Made by a program: the position numbers and the translations under genes. A stretch of 64,000 nucleotides of DNA from Mycolicibacterium frederiksbergense (GTDB taxonomy: Bacteria; Actinomycetota; Actinomycetes; Mycobacteriales; Mycobacteriaceae): NCBI RefSeq assembly GCF_029893345.1, contig NZ_JARXVE010000007.1:186001-250000 (forward strand), read 5' to 3'. The notes under the pieces were generated by a model. It was not told the DNA's origin, did not search any database, and saw nothing but the letters and a program-made list of their open reading frames with translations. Below are positions 30,356 to 39,030 of the stretch, one piece after another; the stretch's first letter is position 1; each line of letters opens with the position of its first letter.

Positions 30356-30943
30356 CTAGGCCTTGGCGGCCTTGGCTTCTTTCGCTGCCGCCTTCATCTG
30401 CTTCTTGTGCGCCCGCACCTTCTGCAGCGACCCGGGGTCGACCACGTCGGCCACCGACATGTAGCTGCCCGCGGTGCCGTAGTCACCCGCGGCCGCACGC
30501 CAACCCGTCGGCGTCACCCCGTACTGCTTACCCAACAGCGCCAGGAAGATTCGAGCCTTCTGATCACCGAAGCCGGGCAGCCGCTTGAGCCGGCGCAGCA
30601 CCTCGGCACCGTCGGGGTCGCCGCCGGTCCACACGGCCGTCACATCCCCGTCGTATTCGTCGACGATGGCCCGCGCGAGTTCCTGCACCCGCTTGCCCAT
30701 CGACCCCGGAAACCTGTGAATGGCCGGGGTTTGCGAAACCAACTCGATGAATTCGTCCGGGTTGTAGTCGGCGATCTGGTGGGCGTCGACGTCACCGAGA
30801 CGGTCGGCGATCTTCTTCGGCCCGGCGAACGCCGTCTCCATCGGGATCTGCTGATCCAGCAACATCCCGACCAGCAGCGCGAACGGGTTGGCCTCCAGCA
30901 GAGCGTCGGCCTCCGGATCTTGGACTAGCTGCAGTTTTCCCAC
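30356..30943 (-). CDS. HhH-GPD superfamily protein (Rv1156-like)
   Basis: A 195-residue protein related to base-excision DNA glycosylases: PFALLVGMLLDQQIPMETAF, then a helix-hairpin-helix region LKRLPGFGDQKARIFLALLG. The usual catalytic Asp/Lys pair after the HhH is not evident and the Fe-S Cys loop is absent, so a glycosylase activity is unproven. The tail is a Lys/Ala-rich segment. Strand and position match the recalled M. tuberculosis Rv1156. Confidence 0.87.
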   Translation of the reverse strand: MGKLQLVQDPEADALLEANPFALLVGMLLDQQIPMETAFAGPKKIADRLGDVDAHQIADYNPDEFIELVSQTPAIHRFPGSMGKRVQELARAIVDEYDGDVTAVWTGGDPDGAEVLRRLKRLPGFGDQKARIFLALLGKQYGVTPTGWRAAAGDYGTAGSYMSVADVVDPGSLQKVRAHKKQMKAAAKEAKAAKA

Positions 30944-31067
30944 GCCGGCCAGTCTAGGGCTCCGCGATGCCGCGGTAGCCGCTGACGAGTCAGGGGTTTT
31001 TGACGCCGGTGTCGGCGGAGTGTGCGAATGTATACGCGATTACCAGTGAATTCCCAGGGGGATAGAC

Positions 31068-31364
31068 ATGAGACGTGTCGTTGTAGCTCTTATCGGAGCG
31101 ATGGTTACCGCTATCGCCTTGGCCGCCACGGCCAATGCGATTCCAGACCAGGGCACGCCGGAATTCGACAACTACATGCAGGGCCTGGACCGCAACGGAT
31201 TCCACTTGAATCCTGATACTGCCTGGCGCGTCGCTCACCAGGCATGTGAAGGCGGTTTACCAGGGTTCATCGGTTGGGAAATGGCCGCACAGGGGGTTAT
31301 CGGTACCGGATCTGGCGAGCGGTTAATGGACGTGGCCAGAAGGTACGCCTGCCCGGTCCAGTAG
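31068..31364 (+). CDS. DUF732 exported protein
   Basis: A 98-residue secreted mycobacterial protein. A signal peptide (cleavage after TANA, about residue 26) leads to a mature DUF732 domain: FDNYMQGLDRNGFHLNPDTAW, HQACEGG and YACPVQ. The two Cys of the mature part (HQAC and YAC) should form the family's disulfide. A GGGGGATAG ribosome site precedes the ATG. Function of DUF732 proteins is unknown. It ends 49 bp before the sensor kinase gene. Confidence 0.92.
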   Translation: MRRVVVALIGAMVTAIALAATANAIPDQGTPEFDNYMQGLDRNGFHLNPDTAWRVAHQACEGGLPGFIGWEMAAQGVIGTGSGERLMDVARRYACPVQ

Positions 31365-31413
31365 TTGGACTAGCTGCAGTTTCGCACCTCGCCCGTCTAA
31401 GGTGGGCCGCGAA

Positions 31414-32613
31414 ATGTCGGTCGAGGTTGCAGTTGCGCTGGCCCTGGCGCTGATCCTGGCGGCGGTGGCCGCCGTCGTCGTGGTGCGCACCCGCCGGATG
31501 GTGGCCACCCCCACCGAACGCGCCGTGCACACCGCGCTGCACACCGCCGCGCAGGCTGCTCGCGCATTGCGCCAAGGCCTGGACACCGAATCGGCACAGA
31601 CCGCGGCGCCCTACCTGCGCGAGTTGACCGGCACCGCCGGTCTGGCGTTGTTCGACGGCGACGCGGTGCTGCTGGCCCGCGATCACGACGACGAGACGAT
31701 CTGGCAGTCCGGCACCGTCGAGGTCTGCGCCGACACCGCCCGCGAGTCCATCACCGCCGGGCGCCGGGTGCTGCGCAGTGCCCGCTCGACGGCCGTCGTG
31801 GCCCAGCCGCTGCTGACCGAGGGCGGTGAGATTCTCGGCGCGTTGGTGGTGCTGGCGCCGGCCAGCCCCGGCCCGGGCATGCTCGGCGCGGTCGGCGAAG
31901 TCGCCCGCTACGCGGCCAGCCAGATCGAGCTGGCCGAGCTGGACGCGTCACGCGCCCGCCTGGACCGGGCCGAGGTGCTGGCGCTGCGCGCCCAGATCAG
32001 CCCGCACTTCATCTACAACGCGCTCAACACCATCGCCTCGTTCGTGCGGACCGACCCAGACCGGGCCCGCGAGCTGATCCTGGAGTTCGCCGACTTCACC
32101 CGCTATTCGTTCCGGGCGGCCGGGCAGTACACCACGCTGGCTGAGGAGCTGCGCAACATCGACCGCTACCTCACCCTGGAGCGGGCCCGGTTCGGCGCCA
32201 ACCTGCAGGTCCGGCTGCAGGTGGCGCCCGAGGTGCTCAACGTGGTGGTGCCGTTCCTGGCGCTGCAACCCCTGGTGGAGAACGCGGTGCGGCACGGGCT
32301 GGCCGGCCGCGGCGGTGGATCGGTCGAGATCGTGGCCCGCGACGCCGGCGCCGAGTGCGTGATCACCGTCGAGGACGACGGCGCGGGCATGGATCCCGAC
32401 ACCCTGCGCGCCGGGCCCGGCGATGCACTGGCCGACCGCACCGGCGAGTCCGCCCACGTCGGGCTGACCAATGTGGACCATCGACTACGCGCGGCGTTCG
32501 GCAACGACTACGGTCTGGTGGTCGAGACAGCGGTCGGCGCGGGCACCAAAGTGGTGATGCGTGTGCCGAAGTTCCGCTCGGGAGTACGGGCCAGCGGAGG
32601 TGCGTTCGGATGA
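31414..32613 (+). CDS. LytS-family sensor histidine kinase
   Basis: A 399-residue membrane kinase. One N-terminal membrane helix (about 2-24) precedes a GAF-like sensor region (about 60-175, GLALFDGDAVLLARDHDDETI). Then comes the LytS-type His kinase box with the phospho-acceptor in ISPHFIYNALNTIASFVR, followed by a HATPase with LQPLVENAVRHGL and EDDGAGMDP. The ATG at 31414 is preferred; a GTG at 31402 would add four residues. The response regulator starts 7 bp after the stop. With the two symporters downstream it resembles carboxylate- or pyruvate-sensing systems such as BtsS/YpdA, although those kinases have more membrane helices. Confidence 0.92.
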   Translation: MSVEVAVALALALILAAVAAVVVVRTRRMVATPTERAVHTALHTAAQAARALRQGLDTESAQTAAPYLRELTGTAGLALFDGDAVLLARDHDDETIWQSGTVEVCADTARESITAGRRVLRSARSTAVVAQPLLTEGGEILGALVVLAPASPGPGMLGAVGEVARYAASQIELAELDASRARLDRAEVLALRAQISPHFIYNALNTIASFVRTDPDRARELILEFADFTRYSFRAAGQYTTLAEELRNIDRYLTLERARFGANLQVRLQVAPEVLNVVVPFLALQPLVENAVRHGLAGRGGGSVEIVARDAGAECVITVEDDGAGMDPDTLRAGPGDALADRTGESAHVGLTNVDHRLRAAFGNDYGLVVETAVGAGTKVVMRVPKFRSGVRASGGAFG

Positions 32614-32620
32614 GGTACAG

Positions 32621-33418
32621 GTGAGCAGCCAGACAGGCAAGGCGCTGATCGTGCTCGCCGTCGACGACGAGGCACCCGCACTCGACGAGCTGGCCTACCT
32701 GCTGGGCCAACACCCCGATGTCGCCGAGGTGCACACCGCGACCGACGCCACCTCGGCGCTGCGCGAACTCAGCCAGCACACCATCGATGCGGTGTTCCTC
32801 GACATCAACATGCCCGGGCTGTCGGGGATAGAACTGGCCGGCGTGCTCGCCAACTTCACGAATCGGCCGGCCGTGGTGTTCGTGACCGCCCATGACGACA
32901 AGGCGGTGGCGGCCTTCGACGTCGGCGCACTGGACTACCTGCTCAAGCCGATCCGGGAGAAGCGTCTGGACGAGGCGGTGCGCCGCGTCGCCGCCGGAGC
33001 CACCCCTTCGGCCGAGCCCACCCCAACCGACGACCAGGACTGGAATGTGGTCCCCGCCGAGCTGGGCGGCATCACCCACCTGGTGCCCCGGGACAGCATC
33101 GGCTGGGTGGAAGCCGACGGCGACTACGCCCGGCTGCACTCGGCGACCGGCGCGCACTTGGTACGAATTCCGTTGAGCACCTTGGAGACTCGCTGGCGTG
33201 ATCACGGGTTCCAGCGCATCCACCGGTCGTACCTGGTGTCGCTGCGGCAGGTCACCGGGTTGCGCACGGCCGACGGCGCGGTCCTGGTACGGCTGCGCGC
33301 CAACGGATCCTCCCCCGCGGTCGAACTACCGGTGAGCCGACGCCAGGCCCGCGAATTGCGCGACCGACTGGTCCGCGATCCGATGCGCTACCTCAAACCT
33401 GCGGGCTCCGATGAGTGA
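32621..33418 (+). CDS. LytTR-family response regulator
   Basis: A 265-residue regulator. The receiver domain (about 8-130) shows the acidic pair VDDE, the phospho-acceptor Asp in AVFLDINMPGLSG, and the switch Thr/Lys in VFVTAHDD and LDYLLKPI. The LytTR DNA-binding domain (about 155-260) has IGWVEADGDYARLHS and RIHRSYLVSLRQV. The GTG at 32621 is chosen for its GAGG site and separation from the kinase stop. It overlaps the next gene by 8 bp. It likely controls the symporter genes downstream. Confidence 0.93.
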   Translation: MSSQTGKALIVLAVDDEAPALDELAYLLGQHPDVAEVHTATDATSALRELSQHTIDAVFLDINMPGLSGIELAGVLANFTNRPAVVFVTAHDDKAVAAFDVGALDYLLKPIREKRLDEAVRRVAAGATPSAEPTPTDDQDWNVVPAELGGITHLVPRDSIGWVEADGDYARLHSATGAHLVRIPLSTLETRWRDHGFQRIHRSYLVSLRQVTGLRTADGAVLVRLRANGSSPAVELPVSRRQARELRDRLVRDPMRYLKPAGSDE

Positions 33419-33809
33419 CCGACCCACGGGATCCCATGCGCGGCCCGCCGCGAGTGCACGCCAACGCGTCGTGCTGGCCCACCGGCGCGGCACCCGCATG
33501 GTGCGCACCCGCGTCGAGGTGCAGGAGCAGACCCAGGTGGGTGACGCCCTGGTACGCGGCCTGGTGCGGGCCCAACTCGGGCTCGGGCTGCGACTGGCCC
33601 TCGTCGTCATCACCGTCGTGGTCGCGATCCTGCTGCTCAACACGGCCATGCCGGATCTGGCCGCACTCAGCGTGTTCGGCATCCGGCTCAACTGGCTGAT
33701 CCTGGCCGGGCTGGCCTACCCACTGCTCTACGGCGTGGGACGGCTGTACGTCCGGCTGGCCGAGCAGAGCGAACGCGACTTCGTCCAGGTCGTCGACAGC
33801 GAACCATGA
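33411..33809 (+). CDS. Small two-helix membrane protein in the symporter operon
   Basis: A 132-residue protein: a basic, disordered N-terminal 45 residues (RQRVVLAHRRGTRMVRTR), two membrane helices (about 55-78 and 90-112), and a short acidic end. It overlaps both the response regulator (8 bp) and the symporter (4 bp), so it is made with them. The DUF485-like accessory proteins of acetate symporters have the same two-helix plan, and this may be a diverged member; the sequence alone does not prove it. Confidence 0.75.
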   Translation: MSDRPTGSHARPAASARQRVVLAHRRGTRMVRTRVEVQEQTQVGDALVRGLVRAQLGLGLRLALVVITVVVAILLLNTAMPDLAALSVFGIRLNWLILAGLAYPLLYGVGRLYVRLAEQSERDFVQVVDSEP

Positions 33810-35536
33810 CCGGCTCACCGCTGACCGCCGCCGCGCTGCTGGCCGCCGTGGTGGCCACCATCGCCATCGGTAGCTACGGAGTCCGGTTGTCGCGCACCAC
33901 CTCCGACTTCCTGGTGGCCTCGCGCAGCATCGGACCGCAATGGAATGCCGCCGCAATCTCGGGCGAGTACCTTTCTGCCGCATCGTTTCTCGGAGTGGCC
34001 GGACTGATCGCCAAATACGGCGCCGACGCGCTGTGGTACCCATTGGGATTCACGGCGGGATATCTGGGTGTGCTGTTGTTCGTCGCCGCACCGCTACGGC
34101 GCTCCGGGGCCTACACCGTTCCCGACTTCGCCGAGTTCCGGCTCGGCTCAGCCCGGCTGCGCAAGGTGGCCATGCTCGTCGTCGTGGTGATCTGCGTGTT
34201 CTACCTGGCCCCGCAGTACCAAGGCGCCGGGCTGGCCCTCAAAACCCTTCTCGGTGTGCCGGTCTGGGTCGGGCCACTGCTGGTTGCCACCATCGTGATC
34301 ACCAATGTGGTGGCCGGGGGCATGCGGTCGATCACCTTCGTGCAGGCCTTCCAGTACTGGCTCAAGCTCACCGCCGTCGCCATCCCCGCACTGGCGCTGC
34401 TGGCGTTGTTCATCAGCGACCGTGGTGAATTGGGCGGCCCGTTGCCGCCGACCGTGCAGCAACAGACCATCGTCGACATCGAGACCGACGTGGTGGTCCA
34501 GGTCACCGCACCGGCCGGCATCACCGTGACCGGCGATCTGGACGGCCGGCACGTCGAATCCGCCGCCATCGCCGCGCCCGGACAGCACACGCTCGGCGCA
34601 GGCACCACATTGACCCTGGCGGCTGGGGCGGCCACGCCCGTGGTGGCCGGCACCCCGAGCACCGGCAGTGAGTGGATCGCCTCCGGTGGCGGCCTGGGCG
34701 GCGGACATCCGCTCTATCAGGTGTTGTCCATCATCGTCGCCACATTCCTGGGCACCATGGGTCTGCCGCACGTGCTGGTCCGGTTCTACACCAACCCCGA
34801 CGGGCGGGCTGCCCGTCGCACCGCGCTGGCGGTGGTGGCGCTGCTGTCGGTGTTCTATTTCTTTCCGATACTGCTCGGGGTGTTCTCCCGGTTGTACGTC
34901 CCGCAGTTGCTGATCACCGGAACCGCGGACGCCGCAGTGCTCTTGGCACCGGGTGCGGCCATCGGCGGCGTCGGTGGTCAACTGCTGGCGGCGCTGGTGG
35001 CAGCCGGTGCCATCGCGGCGTTCCTGGCCACCTCGTCGGGCCTGCTGGTCAGCGTCGCCGGCGCCCTGGCCACCGATGTGCTGCGCGGCCGGGTACGGGA
35101 TTTCCGGATCGGCGCAGTGATCGGCGGATTGATCCCGATTCCGTTGTCGCTGTTGGTCTCCGGACTGGAGCTATCCCGCAGTGTCGGTCTGGCCTTCGCG
35201 GTCGCGGCGTCCACGCTGTGCCCGCTACTGGTGCTCGGCATCTGGTGGCGGGGCCTGACCGCGGTCGGCGCCGCGTGCGGACTCGTGGTGGGTGGAGGCG
35301 TGTGCGGCGGCGCAGTCGTCATGGCTTTCGCCGGCGGCGTGGACGACACCGTGCTCGGCGGCTGGCCCGCGGTGATGGTCGGGTACCCGGCGGCGGTCAG
35401 TGTGCCGATCGCCTTTCTCACCATGATCGTGGTCAGCAAGTTCACCCGGCCCACCCCGGGCGTCGCGCAGACCTTCGCCCGCATGCACGTGCCGGAACGC
35501 CTGGGCCTGGGCGTCGAGCGGGTGCCCGGCGGCTGA
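33806..35536 (+). CDS. Sodium:solute symporter (ActP/MctC-like) with enlarged external loop
   Basis: A 576-residue SSS-family carrier, about 13 helices. Family features include ISGEYLSAASFLGVAGLI, YTVPDFAEFRLGS and GTMGLPHVLVRFYTNPDG, as in cation/acetate and monocarboxylate symporters. Between about residues 205 and 298 it has a long outward stretch (IVDIETDVVVQVTAPAGITV...) roughly 50 residues longer than the same loop of the second symporter; it looks beta-rich and soluble. It is translationally coupled to the upstream gene. The substrate is probably a short-chain carboxylate. Confidence 0.9.
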   Translation: MTGSPLTAAALLAAVVATIAIGSYGVRLSRTTSDFLVASRSIGPQWNAAAISGEYLSAASFLGVAGLIAKYGADALWYPLGFTAGYLGVLLFVAAPLRRSGAYTVPDFAEFRLGSARLRKVAMLVVVVICVFYLAPQYQGAGLALKTLLGVPVWVGPLLVATIVITNVVAGGMRSITFVQAFQYWLKLTAVAIPALALLALFISDRGELGGPLPPTVQQQTIVDIETDVVVQVTAPAGITVTGDLDGRHVESAAIAAPGQHTLGAGTTLTLAAGAATPVVAGTPSTGSEWIASGGGLGGGHPLYQVLSIIVATFLGTMGLPHVLVRFYTNPDGRAARRTALAVVALLSVFYFFPILLGVFSRLYVPQLLITGTADAAVLLAPGAAIGGVGGQLLAALVAAGAIAAFLATSSGLLVSVAGALATDVLRGRVRDFRIGAVIGGLIPIPLSLLVSGLELSRSVGLAFAVAASTLCPLLVLGIWWRGLTAVGAACGLVVGGGVCGGAVVMAFAGGVDDTVLGGWPAVMVGYPAAVSVPIAFLTMIVVSKFTRPTPGVAQTFARMHVPERLGLGVERVPGG

Positions 35537-35685
35537 ACGTAGCGCCGCTCAGCCTCATCGACCGACCGTTGGGCGCAGCGACGGCCGATTTCGGCGTATC
35601 GCCAGAAAATACCGCCCCAATGTGACCCACCTCTCAATTAGGTTCAGGCACTATTCCGTTCACTGCCAAATGTCAGGAGCCGCCG

Positions 35686-36030
35686 GTGCCCGAAACCGAC
35701 CTTCCCGAGAGGGTTGCCCCCACCGGGGAGCAGTTCCTCGCCACCCAGGCCAGCCCTGAATTTCAGGAACTGCGTACCCGACTGCGCCGCTTCGTCTTTC
35801 CGATGACCGCGTTCTTCCTGGTCTGGTACGCCCTCTACGTCGCGCTCGGCGCCTTCGCCCATGAGTTCATGGCGACCCCGGTGTTCGGCAACATCAACGT
35901 CGGCCTGCTGATCGGGCTGGGCCAGTTCGTGTCCACCTTCGTCATCACCGGCCTCTACGTGCGCTTCGCCAACAGGGAGCTCGACCCGCGAGCCACCGCC
36001 ATCCGCGAGGAACTGGAGGGTATCCAGTGA
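35686..36030 (+). CDS. DUF485 membrane protein, symporter partner
   Basis: A 114-residue two-helix protein with the DUF485 core: SPEFQELRTRLRRFVFPMTAFFLVWYALYVALGAF and LLIGLGQFVSTFVITGLYVRFA. It is the counterpart of YjcH in E. coli, encoded directly before the acetate symporter ActP. The GTG at 35686 follows CAGGAG at good spacing. The stop overlaps the GTG of the next symporter (GTGA), so the two are coupled. A 149-bp gap separates it from the first symporter and probably has its own promoter. Confidence 0.93.
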   Translation: MPETDLPERVAPTGEQFLATQASPEFQELRTRLRRFVFPMTAFFLVWYALYVALGAFAHEFMATPVFGNINVGLLIGLGQFVSTFVITGLYVRFANRELDPRATAIREELEGIQ

Positions 36031-37658
36031 CCGTCACCCTGCTCGCGTCCGAAACCGTCGGCAACCCGGCCGCCAACATCGGCATCTTCAGCCTGTTCGT
36101 CGTCGTCACGATGATCGTGGTGATCCGGGCCAGCAAGCGCAACGCCACCGCCGACGAGTTCTTCACCGGCGGACGCGGATTCACCGGCCCGCAGAACGGC
36201 ATCGCCATCGCCGGTGACTACCTGTCGGCGGCCAGCTTCCTGGGGATCGCCGGAGCCATCGCGGTCTACGGCTACGACGGCTTCCTCTACTCCATCGGAT
36301 TCCTGGTGGCCTGGCTGGTGGCCCTGCTGTTGGTGGCCGAATTACTGCGCAACACCGGCAGATTCACCATGGCCGATGTGCTGAGCTTCCGGCTCAAGCA
36401 ACGCCCGGTGCGGCTGGCCGCAGCCATATCGACGCTGACGGTGTCGTTGTTCTATCTGCTGGCCCAGATGGCCGGGGCGGGTGGTCTGGTCGCCCTGCTG
36501 CTCGACGTCAACAGCCGGACCGGCCAGTCGATCGTGATCGCCGTCGTCGGCATCCTGATGATCGTCTACGTCCTGGTCGGCGGGATGAAGGGCACCACGT
36601 GGGTGCAGATCATCAAGGCCGTGCTGCTGATCGCTGGCGCCGCGCTGATGACCGTGATGGTGCTGAGCAAGTTCGGGCTGAACTTCTCCGAGATCCTCGG
36701 CTCGGCCCAGTCGGCGATCTCCGGATCCACGACCAAGGGCGTCTCCAGCCGCGACGTACTGGCGCCGGGCGCGCAGTACGGCGGTTCGCTCACCTCGCAG
36801 ATCAACTTCATCTCGCTGGCGCTGGCATTGGTGCTGGGCACCGCGGGCCTGCCGCATGTGCTGATGCGGTTCTACACCGTGCCCACCGCCAAAGAGGCGC
36901 GGCGGTCCGTGGTCTGGGCGATCGCGCTGATCGGCGCCTTCTACCTGTTCACCCTGGTGCTCGGCTACGGCGCGGCCGCCCTGGTCGGCCCGGACCGGAT
37001 CCTCGGCGCGGCCGGTGGGGTGAACTCCGCGGCCCCGCTGCTGGCCTTCGAACTCGGTGGGGTGATCCTGCTCGGTGTCATCTCGGCGGTGGCGTTCGCG
37101 ACGATCCTGGCGGTGGTGGCCGGCCTGACCATCACCGCGTCCGCCTCCTTCGCGCACGACATCTACGCCTCAATCCTCAAGTCGCACAAGGTGAGTGAGG
37201 ACGAGCAGGTGCGGGTCTCGCGCATCACCGCGGTGGTGTTGGGTGTGCTCGCGATCGGCCTGGGCATCCTGGCCAACGGCCAGAATGTGGCGTTCCTGGT
37301 GGCGCTGGCGTTCGCGGTGGCGGCCGCGGCCAACCTGCCGACGATCGTGTACTCGCTGTACTGGAAGCGGTTCAACACCCGTGGCGCACTGTGGAGCATG
37401 TACGGCGGGCTGATCTCGACCATCGTGCTGATCGTGTTCTCCCCCGCCGTGTCGGGCAGCAAGACCTCGATGATCCCGGGCGCGGACTTCGATTTCTTCC
37501 CGCTGGCCAACCCCGGCATCGTGTCGATCCCGCTGGCCTTCGCGCTCGGCATCATCGGCACGCTCACCTCCTCGGACCAGGGGAACCCGGAGCTCAATGC
37601 CGAGATGGAAGTGCGATCGCTGACCGGTGTGGGCGCCGAGAAGGCGGTGGCGCACTAA
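36027..37658 (+). CDS. Cation/acetate symporter (ActP-like)
   Basis: A 543-residue SSS-family carrier, close to the ActP/MctC group by its partner and sequence: GDYLSAASFLGIAGAIAVYGYDG, GRFTMADVLSFRLKQRPVR, GTAGLPHVLMRFYTVPTAKEARRS and FAHDIYASILK. About 13 helices, no signal for a cytoplasmic regulatory domain. Probably takes up acetate, propionate or pyruvate with Na+ or H+. It is the last gene of the cluster and is followed by a 22-bp-stem hairpin. Confidence 0.93.
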   Translation: MTVTLLASETVGNPAANIGIFSLFVVVTMIVVIRASKRNATADEFFTGGRGFTGPQNGIAIAGDYLSAASFLGIAGAIAVYGYDGFLYSIGFLVAWLVALLLVAELLRNTGRFTMADVLSFRLKQRPVRLAAAISTLTVSLFYLLAQMAGAGGLVALLLDVNSRTGQSIVIAVVGILMIVYVLVGGMKGTTWVQIIKAVLLIAGAALMTVMVLSKFGLNFSEILGSAQSAISGSTTKGVSSRDVLAPGAQYGGSLTSQINFISLALALVLGTAGLPHVLMRFYTVPTAKEARRSVVWAIALIGAFYLFTLVLGYGAAALVGPDRILGAAGGVNSAAPLLAFELGGVILLGVISAVAFATILAVVAGLTITASASFAHDIYASILKSHKVSEDEQVRVSRITAVVLGVLAIGLGILANGQNVAFLVALAFAVAAAANLPTIVYSLYWKRFNTRGALWSMYGGLISTIVLIVFSPAVSGSKTSMIPGADFDFFPLANPGIVSIPLAFALGIIGTLTSSDQGNPELNAEMEVRSLTGVGAEKAVAH

Positions 37659-37673
37659 CCCGATCCGCCCATC

Positions 37674-37736
37674 CGCCGAAACGGCATTCCGGCAGCGAAA
37701 GTGCGAGTAGCGGCCTGCCGGAATGCCGTTTCGGCG
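37674..37736. terminator. 22-bp-stem hairpin after the symporter
   Basis: The arms 37674-37695 and 37715-37736 are perfectly complementary over 22 bp, with a 19-base loop. It lies 15 bp after the symporter stop and 47 bp before the MFS gene start. No T-run follows. The exactness of so long a stem is notable. Confidence 0.75.
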
Positions 37737-37783
37737 CAATATCGGTGGAATAAAGGGGTTGGGTCGCGCCGCTAACATTCAGC

Positions 37784-38995
37784 GTGCGCCGATACTCCTT
37801 CGCCCTTCTCGCCTACGCCTTCGCCGCGATCATGGTCGGCACCACCCTGCCCACCCCGATGTATGCGCTGTACGCCGAGCGGATGAACTTCGCGGTGTTG
37901 ACCACCACCGTCATCTACGCCACCTACGCCGGCGGCGTGCTGGCGGCCCTGCTCGGGGTGGGCCGCTGGTCCGATGCCGTGGGCCGGCGGCCGATGCTCT
38001 TGGCGGGTGTGGCCTTCGCCCTCGCCAGCGCGGTGGTGTTCCTGTTCGCCGACTCGGTGCCGGTGCTGCTGATCGGCCGGGTGCTCTCGGGCGTGTCGGC
38101 GGGCATCTTCGCCGGAACCGCCACCGCAGCCGTCATCGAGGCCGCGCCGCCGGCCTGGCGCAATCGGGCTGCGGCGGTGGCGACGGTGGCCAACGCCGGT
38201 GGCCTGGGAACCGGCCCGCTGCTGGCCGGCCTGCTCGTGCAGTACGCGCCACAACCGCTGCGCCTGCCGTTCCTGGTGCACATCGGGTTGGCAGTACTGG
38301 CCGGGATCGCGGTGTTCATCGTGCCGGAGACCTCCGCACGTACCGGCCGCATCGGGTTGCAGCGCCTGTCGGTGCCGGCCGAGGTGCGGGCGGTGTTCGT
38401 CATCGCGGCGCTGGCGGCCTTCGCCGGATTCGCCGTGACAGGTATGTACGCCGCGGTGGCACCGTCGTTTCTGTCCCAGGTGATGGGCATCGACAACCAC
38501 GCGGTGTCCGGCGCGATCGCGTGCTCCATCTTCGCCGCATCGGCGTTGGCCCAGATCGCCGCGAACCGGGTGCCGACCGGACCGGCCGTCGCGGTGGGCT
38601 GCGTGCTGCTCATCGTCGGTATGGCGATTCTGGCTGCAGCGCTGTATTTTTCGTCGCTGACCGGGTTGATCGCGGCCGCCGTGATAGCCGGCATCGGTCA
38701 GGGCATGAGTTTCAGCCGCGGGCTGGCCGCCATCGCCGCGGGCACCCCGGCCGAGCGTCGCGCGGAGGTCAGCTCCACGTACTTCGTGGTGGCCTACATC
38801 GCCATCTCGGTGCCGGTGATCGGTGAGGGTCTGGCTGCCCAACAGCTGGGCCTGCGCACCGCGGGCGTGACGTTCGCGATCGGCGTCGCGGTGCTGGCCG
38901 CGGTCTGTTTGACCGCGATCCTGGTGCAGGAGGCCCGGTTGAAGCGCCTGCAGCCCGAGAAGTTGCAGCCCGAGAAGTTGAGTGCTTCTACCTAG
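37784..38995 (+). CDS. MFS transporter
   Basis: A 403-residue major facilitator with about 12 helices. The loop 2-3 signature is present as GVGRWSDAVGRRPMLLAG, and GRVLSGVSAGIFAGTATA marks helix 4. The C-terminal tail has a short duplicated LQPEK motif. The nearest type is the drug/sugar-efflux group; no substrate can be assigned. The GTG at 37784 is the first in-frame start after the terminator hairpin. It is followed after 35 bp by an acyltransferase gene on the same strand. Confidence 0.88.
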   Translation: MRRYSFALLAYAFAAIMVGTTLPTPMYALYAERMNFAVLTTTVIYATYAGGVLAALLGVGRWSDAVGRRPMLLAGVAFALASAVVFLFADSVPVLLIGRVLSGVSAGIFAGTATAAVIEAAPPAWRNRAAAVATVANAGGLGTGPLLAGLLVQYAPQPLRLPFLVHIGLAVLAGIAVFIVPETSARTGRIGLQRLSVPAEVRAVFVIAALAAFAGFAVTGMYAAVAPSFLSQVMGIDNHAVSGAIACSIFAASALAQIAANRVPTGPAVAVGCVLLIVGMAILAAALYFSSLTGLIAAAVIAGIGQGMSFSRGLAAIAAGTPAERRAEVSSTYFVVAYIAISVPVIGEGLAAQQLGLRTAGVTFAIGVAVLAAVCLTAILVQEARLKRLQPEKLQPEKLSAST

Positions 38996-39030
38996 GGACT
39001 ACGCGGCCGCGAGGCCATAGCGTTTCCAGC

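Noticed and set aside
30356-30943. Assigning the HhH-GPD gene as endonuclease III or AlkA
   Set aside because: The Fe-S Cys loop is absent and the catalytic Asp/Lys are not apparent, so only the superfamily can be stated.
35537-35685. LytTR-type direct-repeat binding sites before the DUF485 gene
   Set aside because: Short CCGTT-like words occur but not at the spacing expected for a LytTR site, so no operator is called.
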